This document shows, piece by piece, positions 14,501-27,032 of a DNA stretch of 64,000 nt. The first letter of the stretch is position 1. Every line of letters starts with the position of its first letter. A model generated the notes under the pieces. That model ran no database searches. It was not told the origin of the DNA and was given only the letters and a program-made list of their open reading frames with translations. Both the position numbers and the translations under genes were made by a program. The DNA is from Sipunculus nudus. Lineage: Eukaryota > Annelida > Sipuncula > Golfingiida > Sipunculidae. The stretch is taken from assembly GCA_026874595.1 (NCBI GenBank), contig CM049318.1, positions 44,560,456 through 44,624,455 of the forward strand. Reading direction: 5' to 3'.

Positions 14501-14995
14501 TGACAAAAAGGCCGATGCAGGTGGCGCCACCAATACCTCAATTTCAGATATGACTCATGTGACCAACATTGACATAAAATTTGGTGATGATAGTTTCAGC
14601 CATTTCTGAGATTGTAATTTTAGTATGCTTTTTTGGACAGATGACCAAGTTCAAGTTCCTGTAACTCGGCCAAAAATCATCAAACTTAAACCATTCGAAC
14701 TAACTTGAGAGAGATTGTTCAAGGAATCATGTCTATGAAATATTGAACAATTTGGCTGAACAGTTTCGGAGAAGAAGATTTTTTAAGTTTTTTTAGCTTT
14801 TTCCCTATAAAATCTAAGGAAATGCAATTAGCCAAAAAATAAGCAAAATCCTATAGAGTTTTTTAGAAGACTAATTTTTTGCATAAAATTTCGTGATGCT
14901 AACTCTTGCCGTTTTCAAGATAGTATGGGTTAACGTACAGATGACGGACGCCGGACAAAGCCACACCATCGCATAAGCTCACAGGTTCGCTAAAA
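11562..14995 (+). mobile_element. F-type element (AACAAGGCCTACAGGCC ... AGGTTCGCTAAAAA) nested in D
   Basis: The left end AACAAGGCCTACAGGCCTAG carries a palindrome, followed by TGCGAACCCGTG. The right end is CACAGGTTCGCTAAAAA, whose GGTTCGC is the reverse complement of the left-end GCGAACC. D resumes at 14996 with ATGTGCCATGATCAAAG. A second identical 3' end at about 13630-13653 suggests two elements are nested or fused here. Internal units of several hundred bases share GACTCATGTGACCAACA (13266, 14551) and ATTTGGTGATGATAG. No coding region is recognisable. Confidence 0.75.
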
Positions 14996-15632
14996 ATGTG
15001 CCATGATCAAAGTTGGGCTAAATTTAAGGTTCTGGTTTTATTTTTATGCTAATAACTTAAAAAATTTACAAAATTCAGATCTAATTTTGGGTAAACAATT
15101 AAATCTTAATTAAACATAGTTATATACTTGGGAAAATAGACTTTAGTTTCAAAATTTTTCATGTTAAGTGAGTAAATATTTTTCCTGATTTTAAAATTTT
15201 TCATGTTAAGTGAGTAAATATTTTTCCTGATTTTTACAAAGTCCATTATGTTCGGGCCCATAACTTGAAGAATTTATACTTACCAGACTTAATTTCTGGC
15301 ATGTACATAGGAACTATATTGAGGAATATTTATGGTAAATATGAGGAAAAACAGAGTAGTGGTTTTGATATTAGGCAGTCCTGAAGTGTGAAAATAGGTT
15401 TTTAATAAAAAATTGAGGTTTTTCCTTAATTTCTCAAAGGAACAAAGTTGCAAAGACCCAGTTTTTGGCTTGGTAGGAGATCTTGGGGACATATAACATT
15501 ATGCTGAATTTTGGATTCCTAGGTATTACGGTTTCAAAACGTGCCTCATCTACGGACGGAAGGATGGACGGACAGACAACGGACAATGGACCACCACTAT
15601 AGCTCAGATGACTTATAGTCAGCTGAGCTAAA

Positions 15633-15911
15633 AACCAATCCCAACCAAGGTGAGCATGAGAGCAATCACTGACCAAAATTTGAATGAAATCAGATAATAT
15701 TTAGGAAAGTTATCGCACGGAAATGGAAACCTGACAGCCAGACAGACCAAGTGACAGACAGACTGACACAAGCCAGACACTCCAAAACCAATCCCTACCA
15801 AGGTATGCATGAGATGTCTGACCAAAATTTGAATGACATTAGATAATATCTAGGAAAGTTATCACACAGAAATGAAAATATGACGGATTGACAGACAGAA
15901 GCAAGACATTC
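15633..15911 (+). repeat. ~150-bp satellite, resumed between D and G
   Basis: About two monomers with CCAATCCCAACCAAGG and the GACA tract. The array is broken at 15912 by element G. Confidence 0.85.
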
Positions 15912-17830
15912 AACAAGTGACCCATGGGTCATGACGCTCAGCAGACTGACATTAAGATAGGTGGCATCATTGTTCATGCATAATAGCTTAAGTTAATCAA
16001 GACCGAACCCATTAAAACAAATTTGATGACAATCAAACCAGACTTTCATGAGGAATCTGTGTATTTTGCATTATTTCTGGGATGCTCAAACATACCCCAA
16101 AACTCTTGAGAATATAGGTCACTGTGACCCAATTTCAGGTTTCTGGGGAGAACTTTTGAGGAACTCTCAGGATGTCAAGTTAGAAGAATCTGGGCCCCAT
16201 GGTTATGATTTGTGCCCTACTTTGGTATCAAATTTTCAATTATTCTGAGGGGTGCCTATAAGCCCCATAGCTCAGAAAATATGGGTAACAGAGACCTTAA
16301 TTCAGGTTTCCAAGGAGACTTTTCACAGATCTCCCTGGATGTCAAGTTTGAAGATTCTAGGAACAATGGTTACAATCTGAGCTCTGTTAAGGGAAGACCG
16401 CATATGTCTCATAAATAGGCCTAGCGAAAAAAATATGTTAAATTTTTTTTTTCAAATTAGGTGGTGCCACAAGTCCACAAGAACTGATGAAAAACTCCAT
16501 GATGAATATGCATGCAAAGAATTAGGGTGATTAATGCAATAGATGTTCAGATACTGGAGCTTTTGTATCAAATTTTTAGTTATTCTGGGAGGTACTTCTA
16601 AGACCCATAGCTCAGAGAATATGGGTAACAGAGACTTAATTTCAGGTTTCCATGGAGTTTTTTATGGACCTCCCAGGATGTCAAGAAAGAAGATTCAAGC
16701 TCAAATAGTTATGATTTGTGCCCTGTTACCTTACGACCACATCTCTGAAGGTCTCAAAAATAACGATAAAAATGCGTAAAAATTCAAAGAAGTCTGGTTG
16801 GCACCACCAGTTTGGAGGTACTGATGAAACACTCCATGATGCATATTCATGAAAATTATACTGCCAATCAATGCACTAGTTGTTCAGATACCAAAGCTTT
16901 TGTATACAATTTTTACTTATTCTGGGGGGTATTTCTGAGCCCCATAGCTCAGACAATATGGGTGACAGAGACCTAATATGAGGTTTCCAAGAAGACTTTT
17001 CATGGGCCTCCCAACCTGTCAAGAAAGAAGATTCTAGGTCTAGATGTTACGATTTGTGCCCTGTTAACAGATGACTGCATCTTTTAAGGTCTCAAAAATA
17101 GATAAAATAATAGTTTAAAAAAATCGAGAAAAATACAGGTGGCGCCACCAGTCTGCAGAAACTGATGAAATATCCATGATCAATATCCATGCAGAGAATC
17201 ATGGTGATCAATGCATTAATTGTTCTGATATTTGAGCTTTGGTATAAAATTTTTCAATATTCTGGGGGGTACTTCGGAGCCCCATAGCTTGAAGAATATG
17301 GGTAACAGAGACCTAATTCCAGATTTCCAAGAAGACTTTTCATGGACCTCCCTGCATGTCAAGACAGAAGATTCTAAGTCCAGTCATTAAGATTTGTGCC
17401 CTGTTAACAGATAACGGCATCTTTTGAGGTCTCAAAAATAGAGAAGAAAAATCGTAAAAAAATCGAAAAAATACAGGTGGAGCCACCAGTCTGCAGAAAC
17501 AGATGAAACACTCTATGATCAATATACATGCAAAGAATCATGGTAATAAATGCATTAGTTGTTCAGATATTTGAGCTTTTGTATCGAATTTTTCATTATT
17601 CTAGGGGGTACTTCGAAGCCCCATAGCTTAAAGAATATGAGTAACAGAGACCTAATTCCAGGTTTCCAAGGAGATTTTTCATGGACCTCTCTGGATTTAA
17701 AGTTAGAAGATTCTAGGTCCAGTGGTTATGATTTGTGCCTTGTTAAGGGACAGACGGCCGGATGGCCGGACGGACGACAGACAAAGAGTGATCGCTATAG
17801 CTCAGATGACTTACAGTCAGCTGAGCTAAA
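15912..17830 (+). mobile_element. Element G, with ~339-bp internal tandem monomers
   Basis: It starts AACAAGTGACCCATGGGTCA and ends CAGCTGAGCTAAAAA after a GACGGAC tract. GGTGGCGCCACC-like motifs recur at about 16462, 16799, 17139 and 17478, giving a period near 339 bp. Each monomer also carries ATATGGGTAACAGAGACCTA and TTTGTGCCCTGTTAA. The satellite continues at 17831, so G went into the same A-run of the satellite monomer as D. Confidence 0.85.
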
Positions 17831-17927
17831 AACCAATCCAAACCAAGGGTATGCATGAGAGCAATCACTGACCCAAATTTGAATGAAATCAGATAAAATT
17901 TAGGAAAGTTATTGCATGGAAACAAAA
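17831..17927 (+). repeat. ~150-bp satellite remnant
   Basis: One partial monomer (ACCAATCCAAACCAAGG to AAGTTATTGCATGGAAAC) between G and H. Confidence 0.75.
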
Positions 17928-18859
17928 AATAAGGGACCCATGGGTCACTTGCACTGTGCTCAGCTGAAGTTGAGGGTAAAAATCTAAGATAATATCAAAT
18001 GGAGATAAAGTCTAAGAGGAAAAGGTAATAAAGGCCATGGCTGGTTGACATAATTGGCTTGTATTGATTTGTAAAAAATTATTGAAAATAATATTTTGTG
18101 ACCAAAACATGCATTTCCTGATGTTAAAATTGAAGCATGTGATCAGTTTGTGAACATAAGATGAACATTATAACCATGATTATTTGTTGACTTTTTGATA
18201 AATTGTTGACGGTCCAGTAGTTTACACATTTGTTAAATTGGATCTATTTTTTATAATATATACTAGTATTATTAGATATATGTATTTTTTTATTTTATAA
18301 AATCTATACAGTTAAAATATGACCAGTCCACAGGTGCAAGGACTTGGGGGGGGGGGGGGGGGGCATGGAATGATGGGAGGTACAACATCTCTGTATTATT
18401 ATAGTGTATATACATAGGATTTTCACTTAATTCAACTATGCTTACAGGATAAAGAAGTTCATTCACAATTACTTAATATTTAAAAAAAGGACAAACAGAC
18501 TGGTAGACAAACAAGGCTGATAAAATATGAAGTTTCATTTATTTCTTAATTTTTTTATTATATCAAATTGTTTTAAAGTTTAACATCTGCAATATAACAC
18601 AACTGAATATATAAGTTGCTTTCAAGTTTCAGCCCTGAATAGCTTTAATCAATCCACATGCAGCATATGAAAGTTATTTCAACAGTGCTTATAGGAATAA
18701 TTTCATGATTAATATATATTAATCAAAATAGAGAGATGATGAACAGAGCTGATCACTTTATGTTCCATTCTTGTGAGGCAAGAATATGTTTTAATTAAAT
18801 TTTAATTTTTTTCTTATCCAATTATTTTTTAAGTTAAATATATTTTACACATTTGCAAG

Positions 18860-20616
18860 AACAAGTGGCCCATGGGCCATGACGCTCAATTAATTTAGAC
18901 CAGGTGCTCATTTTTTATTAATGTTATATATTGTCTGTGAGAATAGCCTATGGCTAAAGTTACAGTGTTGAAAAAATGGATAGCAAAAATAAAAATTTCA
19001 GTATTCATAGCAGACCTGCCAAGGACCCTCTGGATTTCACAATAGAGGGTTCCAAGGAAAATGGATACAATTTGTACCCTGTCTGTCTGGGTGCTCAAAA
19101 TCATGTTTCTGGTCCATAGCTGGCAGAATATAGGTCACCATGATCCAATTTCAGGTTTCCCAGGAGAATTTCAAAGGATTTCCCAGAATGTCATGTTAGA
19201 AGATTCTAGGGCTTATGGATACAATTTGTGCCTTGTCTGTCAGGGTTCTCAAAACCATTTTTCAGCCCATAGGTCACAATATAGGTCACCATGACCTAAT
19301 TTCAGGTTTCCAAGGACACTTGACTAAGACCTCCCTGAATGTTATATTAAAAGATTTTAGGCCTAATGGATACAATTTTTGCCCTGTCTGACTGTCTGGG
19401 TGCTTATATGACATCTTTTCTGATAGGTTGCAAAATATAGGTCCTGGTGACCTATTTCAGTTTTCCAAGGACATTGACCAAGGACATCTCAGAATATTAC
19501 ATTAGAAGATTCTAGGCCTAACAAATACAATGTGTGCCCTGCATGACTTTCTGGATGCTCAAAATCCTGTTTTTGGCCTGTAGGTCACAAAATGTAGGTC
19601 ACCATGACCTAATTTCAGGTTTCCAAGGAGAATTGCCTAGGACCTCCCAGGATGTTGCATTAGAAGATTTTTAGGCCTAATAGATACAATTTGTGCCCAT
19701 CTGACATTCAGGGTGCTCAAAATCGGGTTTTGTCCCATAGGTCACAAAATATAGGTCACCATGACCTAATTTCAGGTTTCCAAGGAGATTTGCCTAAAGC
19801 CCCCCAGGAAATTATTTAAGAAGATTCTTACAGATATGTTTTGTCACCATCTGACATTCAGGGTGTTTATACAACATCTTTTTCCTATAGGTCGCAGAAT
19901 ATAAGTCTCAGTGACCTAATTTCAGGTTTCCAAGGACATTTTCGTAGGACCTCCCTAAATGGCATGTTGGACAATTCTAGGCCTAATGGATACAATTTGT
20001 GCCCTATCTGACTGTCTGTGTGCTCAAAATCATGTTTTCTGCCCATAGGTCACAAAATATAGGTCACTATGACCTAATTTCAGGTTTTCAAGGAGATTTG
20101 CCAAGAAACTCCCAGGATATTGAGTTTCTAGGCCTCACAAATATGATTTGTCCCCATCTGACATACAGGGTGCTCGAAATCATGTTTTCGGCCTGTAGGT
20201 CACAAAATATAGGTCACCATGACCTAATTTCAAGTTTCCAAGTAGATTTGCCTAGGAACTCCAAAAAAGTCACATTGGAGGATTCTAGGCCTTACTGATT
20301 CAACTTGTGTCCCGTCTGACTGTCTGGATGCTAAAAATCATGTTTTCAGCCTGTAGGTCATAAAATATAGGTCACCATGACCTTATTTCAGGTTTCTGAG
20401 GAGATCTACTTAGAAACTCCCAGGATATTGTGTTAGAAGATTCTAGGCTTCACAGATACGAATTGTCCCTATCTGACATTCAGGGTGCTCAAATGACATC
20501 TTTTCCCTATAGGTTGCAGGATATAGGTCACAGTGACCTAGTTTCAGGATTCCAAGGACATTTGCCTAGGATATCCCAAAATGTCAGGTTAGAGGTTTCT
20601 AGGCCTAATGGATACA
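18860..20616 (+). mobile_element. Element I, with ~155-bp tandem monomers; 3' end lost
   Basis: The start AACAAGTGGCCCATGGGCCA is clear. From about 19030 the unit AGGTCACCATGACCTAATTT followed by CAGGTTTCCAAGGA recurs roughly ten times, spaced about 150-160 bp (for example 19131, 19281, 19601, 19752, 20062, 20211, 20373, 20527). No GCTAAAAA terminus is present; the sequence passes into H at about 20616, so a deletion probably removed the 3' end. Confidence 0.75.
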
Positions 20617-20626
20617 GATTGGGGGA

Positions 20627-20996
20627 GGTGATGGTTTGAGAATTACTTTACACCTGTCACAACAGGGGATCTTCCCCAGTGACTGTAACAAATCAGGAGC
20701 CCTGGCATAGCTAACTTCCAGTCACCCAGGAGTAGGCAGCCTGCATATGGATAAACCAAGTAACTACAATAGAGCCCTTACCAAAAATTCAACAACTTGC
20801 CTAAATTTCAAGGTGATGGTTTGAGAATTACTGTACACCTGTCACAGCAGGGGATCTCCCCCAGTGACTGTAACAAATCAGGAACCCTGGCATAGCTGAC
20901 TTCTAGTGACCAGGAGTAGGCAGCCTGCATATGGATAAACCAAGTAACTACAATAGAGCCTAAACAAAAAATTCAACAACTTGCCTAACTTTCAAG
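20627..20996 (+). repeat. 185-bp tandem duplication within H
   Basis: Two copies start with GGTGATGGTTTGAGAATTAC at 20627 and 20812. Each contains CACCTGTCACA, CCCCAGTGACTGTAACAAAT and GCATATGGATAAACCAAGTA. D and the minus-strand relative N hold only one copy of this block. Confidence 0.85.
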
Positions 20997-21278
20997 CTTT
21001 TATTTTCGAATTTCAGATTTAAACAAATTAAATACTTATGTTTACATGCTGTGAAAATTAATTTAACAGTTCTCACTGGAAAAATGTGCCATGGTCAAGG
21101 ATGGGCAAAATTTATGGTACTGATTTTATTATTATGCTAATAACCTAAAAAATTTACAAAATTTGGATCTAATTTTGGGTATACAATTGAAACTTAATTA
21201 AACAAAGTTATATACTTGGGGAAAAAAATCTCTAGCTTAAAAAATTTTCATGTTTAGATGGTAAATATTTTTCCTGAT

Positions 21279-24200
21279 TTTTAGCTCAGTTGACTGAAAG
21301 TCATCTGAGCTATAGCGATCACTCTTCGTCCGTCCGGCCGGCCGTTAACAGGGCACAAATCGTAACCGCTAAACCTGGAATCTTCTTACTTGACATCCAG
21401 GGAGATCCATGAAAAATCTCCTTGGAAACCTGAAATTAAGTCTCTGTTACCCATATTCTCCGAGCTATGGGTCTCTGAAGTACCCCCCAGAATAATAAAA
21501 AATTTCATACAAAAACTTCAATATCTCATTAACTACATCACTGATGGTCATGATTTTTGGCATACATATTGACCATGAGATGTTCCATCAGTTCCTGCAG
21601 ACTGGTGGCGCCACCTGTATTTTTTGATTTTTTATGAATTTTTTTCTCTATTTTTGAGACCTTTAAAAATGTGGACATCTGTTAACAGGGCACAAATCGT
21701 AAAGACTGGACCTAGAATCTTCATTCTTATCATTCTGAGAGACCTATGAAAAGTCTCCATGGAAACCAAAAATTAGGTCTCTATTACCCATATCCTTCGA
21801 GCTATGGGGCCCCAAAATACCCCCCATAATAGTGAAAAATTTCATACAAAAACTTCAATATCTCATTAACTACATCACTGATGGTCATGATTTTTGGCAT
21901 ACATATTAATCATGAGATGTTTCATCAGTTTCTGCAGACTGGTGGCGCCCCCTTATTTTTCGATTTTTTACGAATTTTTTTCTCTATTTTTGAGACCTTT
22001 AAAAATGTGGACATCTGTTAACAGGGCACAAATCATACAGACTGGACCTAGAATCTTCATTCTTGACATTCTGAGAGAACTATGAAAAGTCTCCATGGAA
22101 ACCAGAAATTAGGTCTCTCTTACCCATATCCTTCGAGCTATGGGGCCCCAAAGTACCCCCCATAATAGTGAAAAATTTCATACAAAAACTTCAATATCTC
22201 ATTAACTTCATCACTGATGGTCATGATTTTTGGCATACATATTAATCATGAGATGTTTCATCAGTTTCTGCAGACTGGTGGCGCCACCTTATTTTTCGAT
22301 TTTTTAGATTTTTTTTCTCTATTTTTGAGACCTTTAAAAATGTGGACATCTGTTAACAGGGCACAAATCTTAAAGACTGGACCTAGAATCTTCATTCTTG
22401 ACATTCTGAGAGACCTATGAAAAGTCTCCATGGAAACCAGAAATTAGGTCTCTGTTACCCATATCTTTTGAGCTATGGGGCCCCAAAGTATCCCCCAGAA
22501 TAGTGAAAAATTTCATACAAAAACTTCAACATCTCATTAACTACATCACTGATGGTCATGATATTTGGCATACATATTAATCATGAGATGTTTCATCAGT
22601 TTCTACAGACTGGTGGTACCACCTGTTTTTTATCGATTTTTTTCTCTATTTTTGAGACCTTAAAAGATGCAGTCATCTGTTAACAGGGCACAAATGGTAA
22701 CAACTGGACCTAGAATCTTCCATCTTGACATGCTGGGAGGCCCATGGAAAGTCTCCTTGGAAACCTGGAATTAGGTCTCTGTTACCCAGGTTCTTCAAGC
22801 TATGGGGCTCTGAAATACCCCCCAGAATAATGAAAATTTGATACAAAAACTCAAATATCTGAACAACTATTGCATTGATCACTATGATTCTTTGCATGGA
22901 TATTGATCATGGAGTGTTTCATAGGTTTCTGCAGACCGGTGGCGCCACCTGTATTTTTTCTATATTTTACAATTTTCTTTCTCTATTTTTGATACCTTAA
23001 AAGATGCGGTCTTCTGATAACAGGGCACAAATCATAACGGCTGGACCTAGAATTTTCTTTCTTGACATGCAGAGAGGCCAATGAAAAGTCTTCTTGGAAA
23101 CTGAAAATTAGGTCTCTGTTACCCAAAACCTCTGAGCTATGGGGCTCTGAAGTATCCCCCAGAATAATGCAAAATTTGATACAAAAGCTCAAGTATCTGA
23201 AAAACCACTGCATTGATCACCAAGATTCTTTGAATGAATATTGGCATTGGGATGTTCCATCACTTCCTGCAGACTGGTGGCGCCACCTGTATTTTTTTCA
23301 AATTTTGCAAATTTTTTTCTCTTTTTTTTTTCAAACCTCAAACTGTCATCTGTTAACAGGGCACAAATCGTAACCACTGGACCTGGAATCTTCAAACTTA
23401 ATATCCCGGGAGGTCCATGAAAATTCTCCTTGAAAACCTGAAATTAGGTCTCTGTTACCCATATCCTTGGAGCTATGGGGCTCCGAAGTACCCCCAAGAA
23501 TAATGCAAAATTTGATACAAAAGCTCAAGTATCTGAATAACCACTGCATTGATCACCATGATTCTTTGCGTGAATATTGATCATGGGATGTTCCATCAGT
23601 TCCTGCAAACTGGTGGCGCCATCTTTATTTTTTTTTTTCAATTTTATGAAATTTTTTCTTTATTTTTGAGACCTTCAAAGAAGCTTTCAACTGTTAACAG
23701 GGCACAAATTGTAACCGCTGGACCTAGATTCTTCTAACTTGACATCAAGGGAGGTTCATGAAAAGCCTCTGTAAAAACATGAAATTAGGTCTCTGTTACC
23801 CATATCCTTCGTAGTAAGTACCCCTCAGAATAATTAAAAATTTGATACAAAACTCCAGTATCTGAATAACCAATGCATTAATCTCCATGATTCTTCGCAG
23901 GCATATTGATCATGGAGTGTTCCATCAGTTCCTGCAAACTGGTGGCGCCACCTGTATTTTTTTTTCAATTTTTTAGGCATTTTTTCTCTATTGATGAGAC
24001 CTTCCAATGAAGTGGTCATCTGTTCACATGCCACAAACTGTAACTGCTGTACCTAGAATCTTCTTACTTGACATCCAGGGAGACTAATGAAAAATCTCCT
24101 TGGAAACCTGAAATTAGGTTTCTATTACCCATATTCTCCGAGCTATAGGGCTCATAAATACCCCCAAGAATAATTAAAAATTTGATACAAACAAAAGCTC

Positions 24201-24502
24201 CAGTATCTGAATAACTAATGCCTTGATAGCCATGATTCTTTGGATATATATTGATCATGGAGTGTTTCATCAGTTCCTGCAGACTGGTGGCACTACCTGT
24301 ATTTTTTTCAAATGTTTACGCATTTTTTTTTCTATTTATGAGACCTTCAAATGAAGTTGTCATCTGTCCAAAAGCCCACTGAAACCCATTTCTAAGGACT
24401 TTTCACAAAATTCATGATTTGTTTGCACTCTGGCAGTCATTTTGCTCATTGTTCAACATTCCTTGAATTCAGCTGAGCTTCATGGCCCATGGGCCACTTG
24501 TT
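21279..24502 (-). mobile_element. Element J, minus strand, ~333-bp tandem monomers
   Basis: Read on the minus strand it begins AACAAGTGGCCCATGGGCCA (24502 leftward) and ends in the CTGAGCTAAAA hairpin at 21279. It interrupts H inside CCTGATTTTTACAAAGT. About nine monomers are marked by GGTGGCGCCACC near 21604, 21941, 22275, 22614, 22940, 23277, 23612, 23940 and 24287. They are relatives of the G and P monomers in the opposite orientation. Three central units (about 21560-22560) are much more alike than the rest, which suggests recent local amplification. Confidence 0.88.
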
Positions 24503-24999
24503 TATAAAGTGCATATGTCCAGGCTCATAACTTTAAGAAATTATACTTAACGAACTTAATTTCTGACATGTATATAGGAAATATATCAGAGAATACTTCT
24601 GGTAAATATTAGGGAAAACAGATCAGTGGCAGTGGCAGTCCTGAAGTGTGATAACAGGATTTTAATTGAAATTTGAGGTTTTTCCTTAATTTCTCGAAGG
24701 AACAAAGTCACAGTGACCCAATTTTCAGTTTGGCAGGAGATCTTGGGGACATCTAACAGTATGCCAAATTTTGGATTCGTAGGTCAAACGGTTTTAAAAC
24801 GTGCCAGTCTAACAGACGGACAGATGACGGACAACGGACCATGACTTTAGCTCAGTTGACTTATAGTCTGGGGAGAGAGAGATGGACAGACAGACTAACA
24901 GCTAGACAGATGGACAGACAAACAAACCAAAATCAATGTCCCCCACATCCACAGACCGGGGGACAAAAAAAATAAGCAAAATCCAATAGTTTTTTAGAT

Positions 25000-25236
25000 G
25001 ACTTTTTCTTTTTGAGGTCGGCGCATAAATCTCTCCTTGAGGTGCCAAGGGCCCGGACTCAGTACAGAAAGAGATCATTCAGATACTCCTCCGCTATCCT
25101 CTGGAATAATCTTCCTCAACATATCAAGGGTGCCTCAAGTGTTCCGTGTTTCAAAAGACTACTGAAAACACACCTTTTCCAGTTGGCATATTATTTGCCG
25201 TCATCATCCACTTTGTTTGGATTCTTGATCATTTAG
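25000..25236 (+). pseudogene. Non-LTR retrotransposon reverse transcriptase ORF, C-terminal fragment
   Basis: About 75 residues are open, reading LLEVPRARTQYRKRSFRYSS, then AILWNNLPQHIK and FKRLLKTHLFQLAYY. This pattern (a basic stretch, S-F-x-Y, LWN-x-LP, F-K-x-x-L-K-x-x-L-F) is the conserved tail of ORF2 in CR1/L2/jockey-like LINEs. None of the reverse transcriptase catalytic boxes is present, so it is a 5'-truncated dead copy. Family level within the non-LTR elements is not decidable here. The fragment inserted into an F-type repeat, whose sequence continues on both sides. Confidence 0.85.
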
Positions 25237-25340
25237 TTTTCTGCATATCTATTTTTTAGTCATTTTAATTGCATTATCTGTCACTCAAATTTCTTTTTTA
25301 ATCATCTTAATGTATTTTACTGTGTACAGTGCCTTAGAGC
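25237..25340 (+). mobile_element. LINE 3' UTR and tail
   Basis: After the stop codon come about 100 bases ending in TGTACAGTGCCTTAGAGC and TTTTAATAAA, a form typical of CR1/L2-type 3' ends. The host repeat resumes directly after. No clear target duplication could be made out in the T/A-rich junction. Confidence 0.7.
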
Positions 25341-25462
25341 TATTGTATTTTAATAAAATTTGGTGATGATAGCTCCTGCCGATTTTTGGATAGTATGGGT
25401 TAACATACAGACGTCAGATGACGCCACACTATCGCATAAGCTCACAGGTTCGCTAAAAACTA

Positions 25463-27032
25463 GAATGAGAGATGTCTCCCCTTCCTATTGGGTCCCATCC
25501 CCAAATTTGAGGAAAAAATATGAACTACTTCAAAAGTCACAGCATTCACAAATATTTTCTATTCCAGCTGATTTGACCTTGAATATGAAGGTCAAGGTGA
25601 CCAGTTTCGGAATTTCAGAAATTCGGAAATTCTTCAGAATTTTTTCTAGAAAAATTTCATGTATCAAATTTCATGAAAATATAGTGAGTGCTTCAAAAGT
25701 GATAGTGTAAACCAAATATTTCTATTTCTGCTGATTAGACCTTGAAGATGAAGGTCACTCTTTACATGGGAGGGGAGACAAAATAAACACCTGATTCCAT
25801 AGATAATTTATCTGAAGGCAGGAAAGATGTCCAGTTTAACATGGAATAAATAAAATTTTGTAATGATGTAATAACAGATAAATGACTGACTAGCCTGAAC
25901 TTAGGTGAAACCTTCCTAAATTAAATCGAAAGTATGTGCTAGGCGGCATTATCTGATATATTATCCACTCACAGTCTTTATCAGAATTTGGGCTGGACCT
26001 GATCCTGATTCCAACCTGAAATGACCTCACCATGAACTTTACGTGACCTTAATAGCATATTAATTTATTGAATAATCATGAGCATAACTGTTCCGTGCAG
26101 CCAATCAGGTCGCTGATATTACTGTAAACCGTCAGTCGCCAAACAATAAAAAAATTTGCATTATTTGTGAGACCTCTCGCCAACAGAACATGTGTAGTCT
26201 GTACCAGTACCCTTGTTGGCATGTTTTCCAGGATTTTTTTTTTTATACTAGGAGACCGTATAAAAAGTTCTAGGCCAAAGGTTGCAGGAGCCATTCCTCC
26301 AACTACCGAGTGAATGAGAATGTCTTACCTGGCGCATAATTTGTATGAAACAAATAATCCAAAATATAGCAAAACAGTTCACAATGACTGCGATATACCG
26401 ATATACCGATTCCAGTTGATGACGTCATCAATGGGACATCATACATCATCAACCTTTGTAATGTCACAATTGTGCTGTAAAGAGCTAATGCATGGAAAGC
26501 CTTCTTTGAAGGAGTGTTTCGGGGTCTCATCATAATTAGGTGAAAAGGGCAGCACATATGGGCTGTGGTGGTGGGGTCAATTTAGTCTGGATTTGGGGGG
26601 GGGGGGGGGAGACTAAATCCCGATTGGGGTTTAGGCCAAGCTAAATTGCCATTGGGATTTCTTCTATTGGGCCCTGACAATAACAACATTAGATGACACC
26701 TGAAAACTTCCAGGAGTAATTCATCAGACACTTATATCAAACCCTTTGACTGTCCTTCATATTATGTATCAGAGGGGCTCATGCAGTCCTTTTAAGACAA
26801 AAGAATGGAGAGTTTTTCTACACTTTTTACAAGATGCTGTTTCAGGCCTTTGAATATAAATTTAAATGAACCAGATGATTACTTACATTGATGATTGTCT
26901 GACATCTTGGGGGTGAGACTGATGAGCTGTGATCAACAATTAAATTGCACAGTGGCCATCATTTTCCAATTGCAGAACAAATCAACCTTAAAAAGAGATT
27001 ACACATTTGTCAGTTTTGCAAACTTAATACAA
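25463..27032. other. No gene seen; dispersed repeat and single-copy-like DNA
   Basis: 25470-25760 contains TTGACCTTGAATATGAAGGT and a second diverged unit at 25730, related to 59280-59560. The rest shows no coding signal that I can support. A G-tract lies at 26597-26609. Confidence 0.5.

Larger units (their letters stand above)
7656..15632 (+). mobile_element. Element D, composite non-autonomous element holding two nested insertions
   Basis: D starts with AACAAGGGACCCATGGGTCA and CTGTGCTCAGCTG, and ends with AGTCAGCTGAGCTAAAAA. It is split by copy 3 (8361-10967) and by an F-type element (11562-14995). A minus-strand relative at 46374-48886 lacks both, and reads straight across the two junctions. 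D itself interrupts the ~150-bp satellite in the A-run between GACACTC and AACCAATCCC. Without its inserts it is about 1.94 kb. It contains a G-tract at 11267-11280 and the CACCTGTCACAG...CTCCCCCAGTGACTG block also seen in H. No protein is encoded. Confidence 0.85.
17928..24872 (+). mobile_element. Element H, D-type, holding nested elements I and J
   Basis: The left end AATAAGGGACCCATGGGTCA is a one-base variant of AACAAG, and the following ~900 bp parallels D from 7656. H is interrupted by I (18860) and by minus-strand J (21279-24502). Its 3' part, parallel to D at 15000-15600, resumes at 24503 and ends in a decayed hairpin at about 24870. About 300 bp present in D are missing around the I junction. 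A G-tract lies at 18346-18363. Confidence 0.75.
24961..25462 (+). mobile_element. F-type 3' fragment interrupted by a LINE 3' end
   Basis: AAAAAATAAGCAAAATCC (24966) to TTTTTAGATGAC parallels 14840-14880. The match resumes at about 25340 with AAATTTGGTGATGATAGCTC and runs to CACAGGTTCGCTAAAAAC (25459). The piece in between is a LINE tail. 24880-24960, just before, is a GACA-rich tract. Confidence 0.75.

Noticed and set aside
15912-24502. Regularly spaced repeats as a CRISPR or piRNA-type array
   Set aside because: Spacing of 150-340 bp with similar, not unique, spacers is satellite structure. Nothing else in the window is prokaryotic.
26076-26557. Overlapping frames on both strands near 26300
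   Set aside because: No recognisable domain, splice context or repeat homology; length is within chance expectation.
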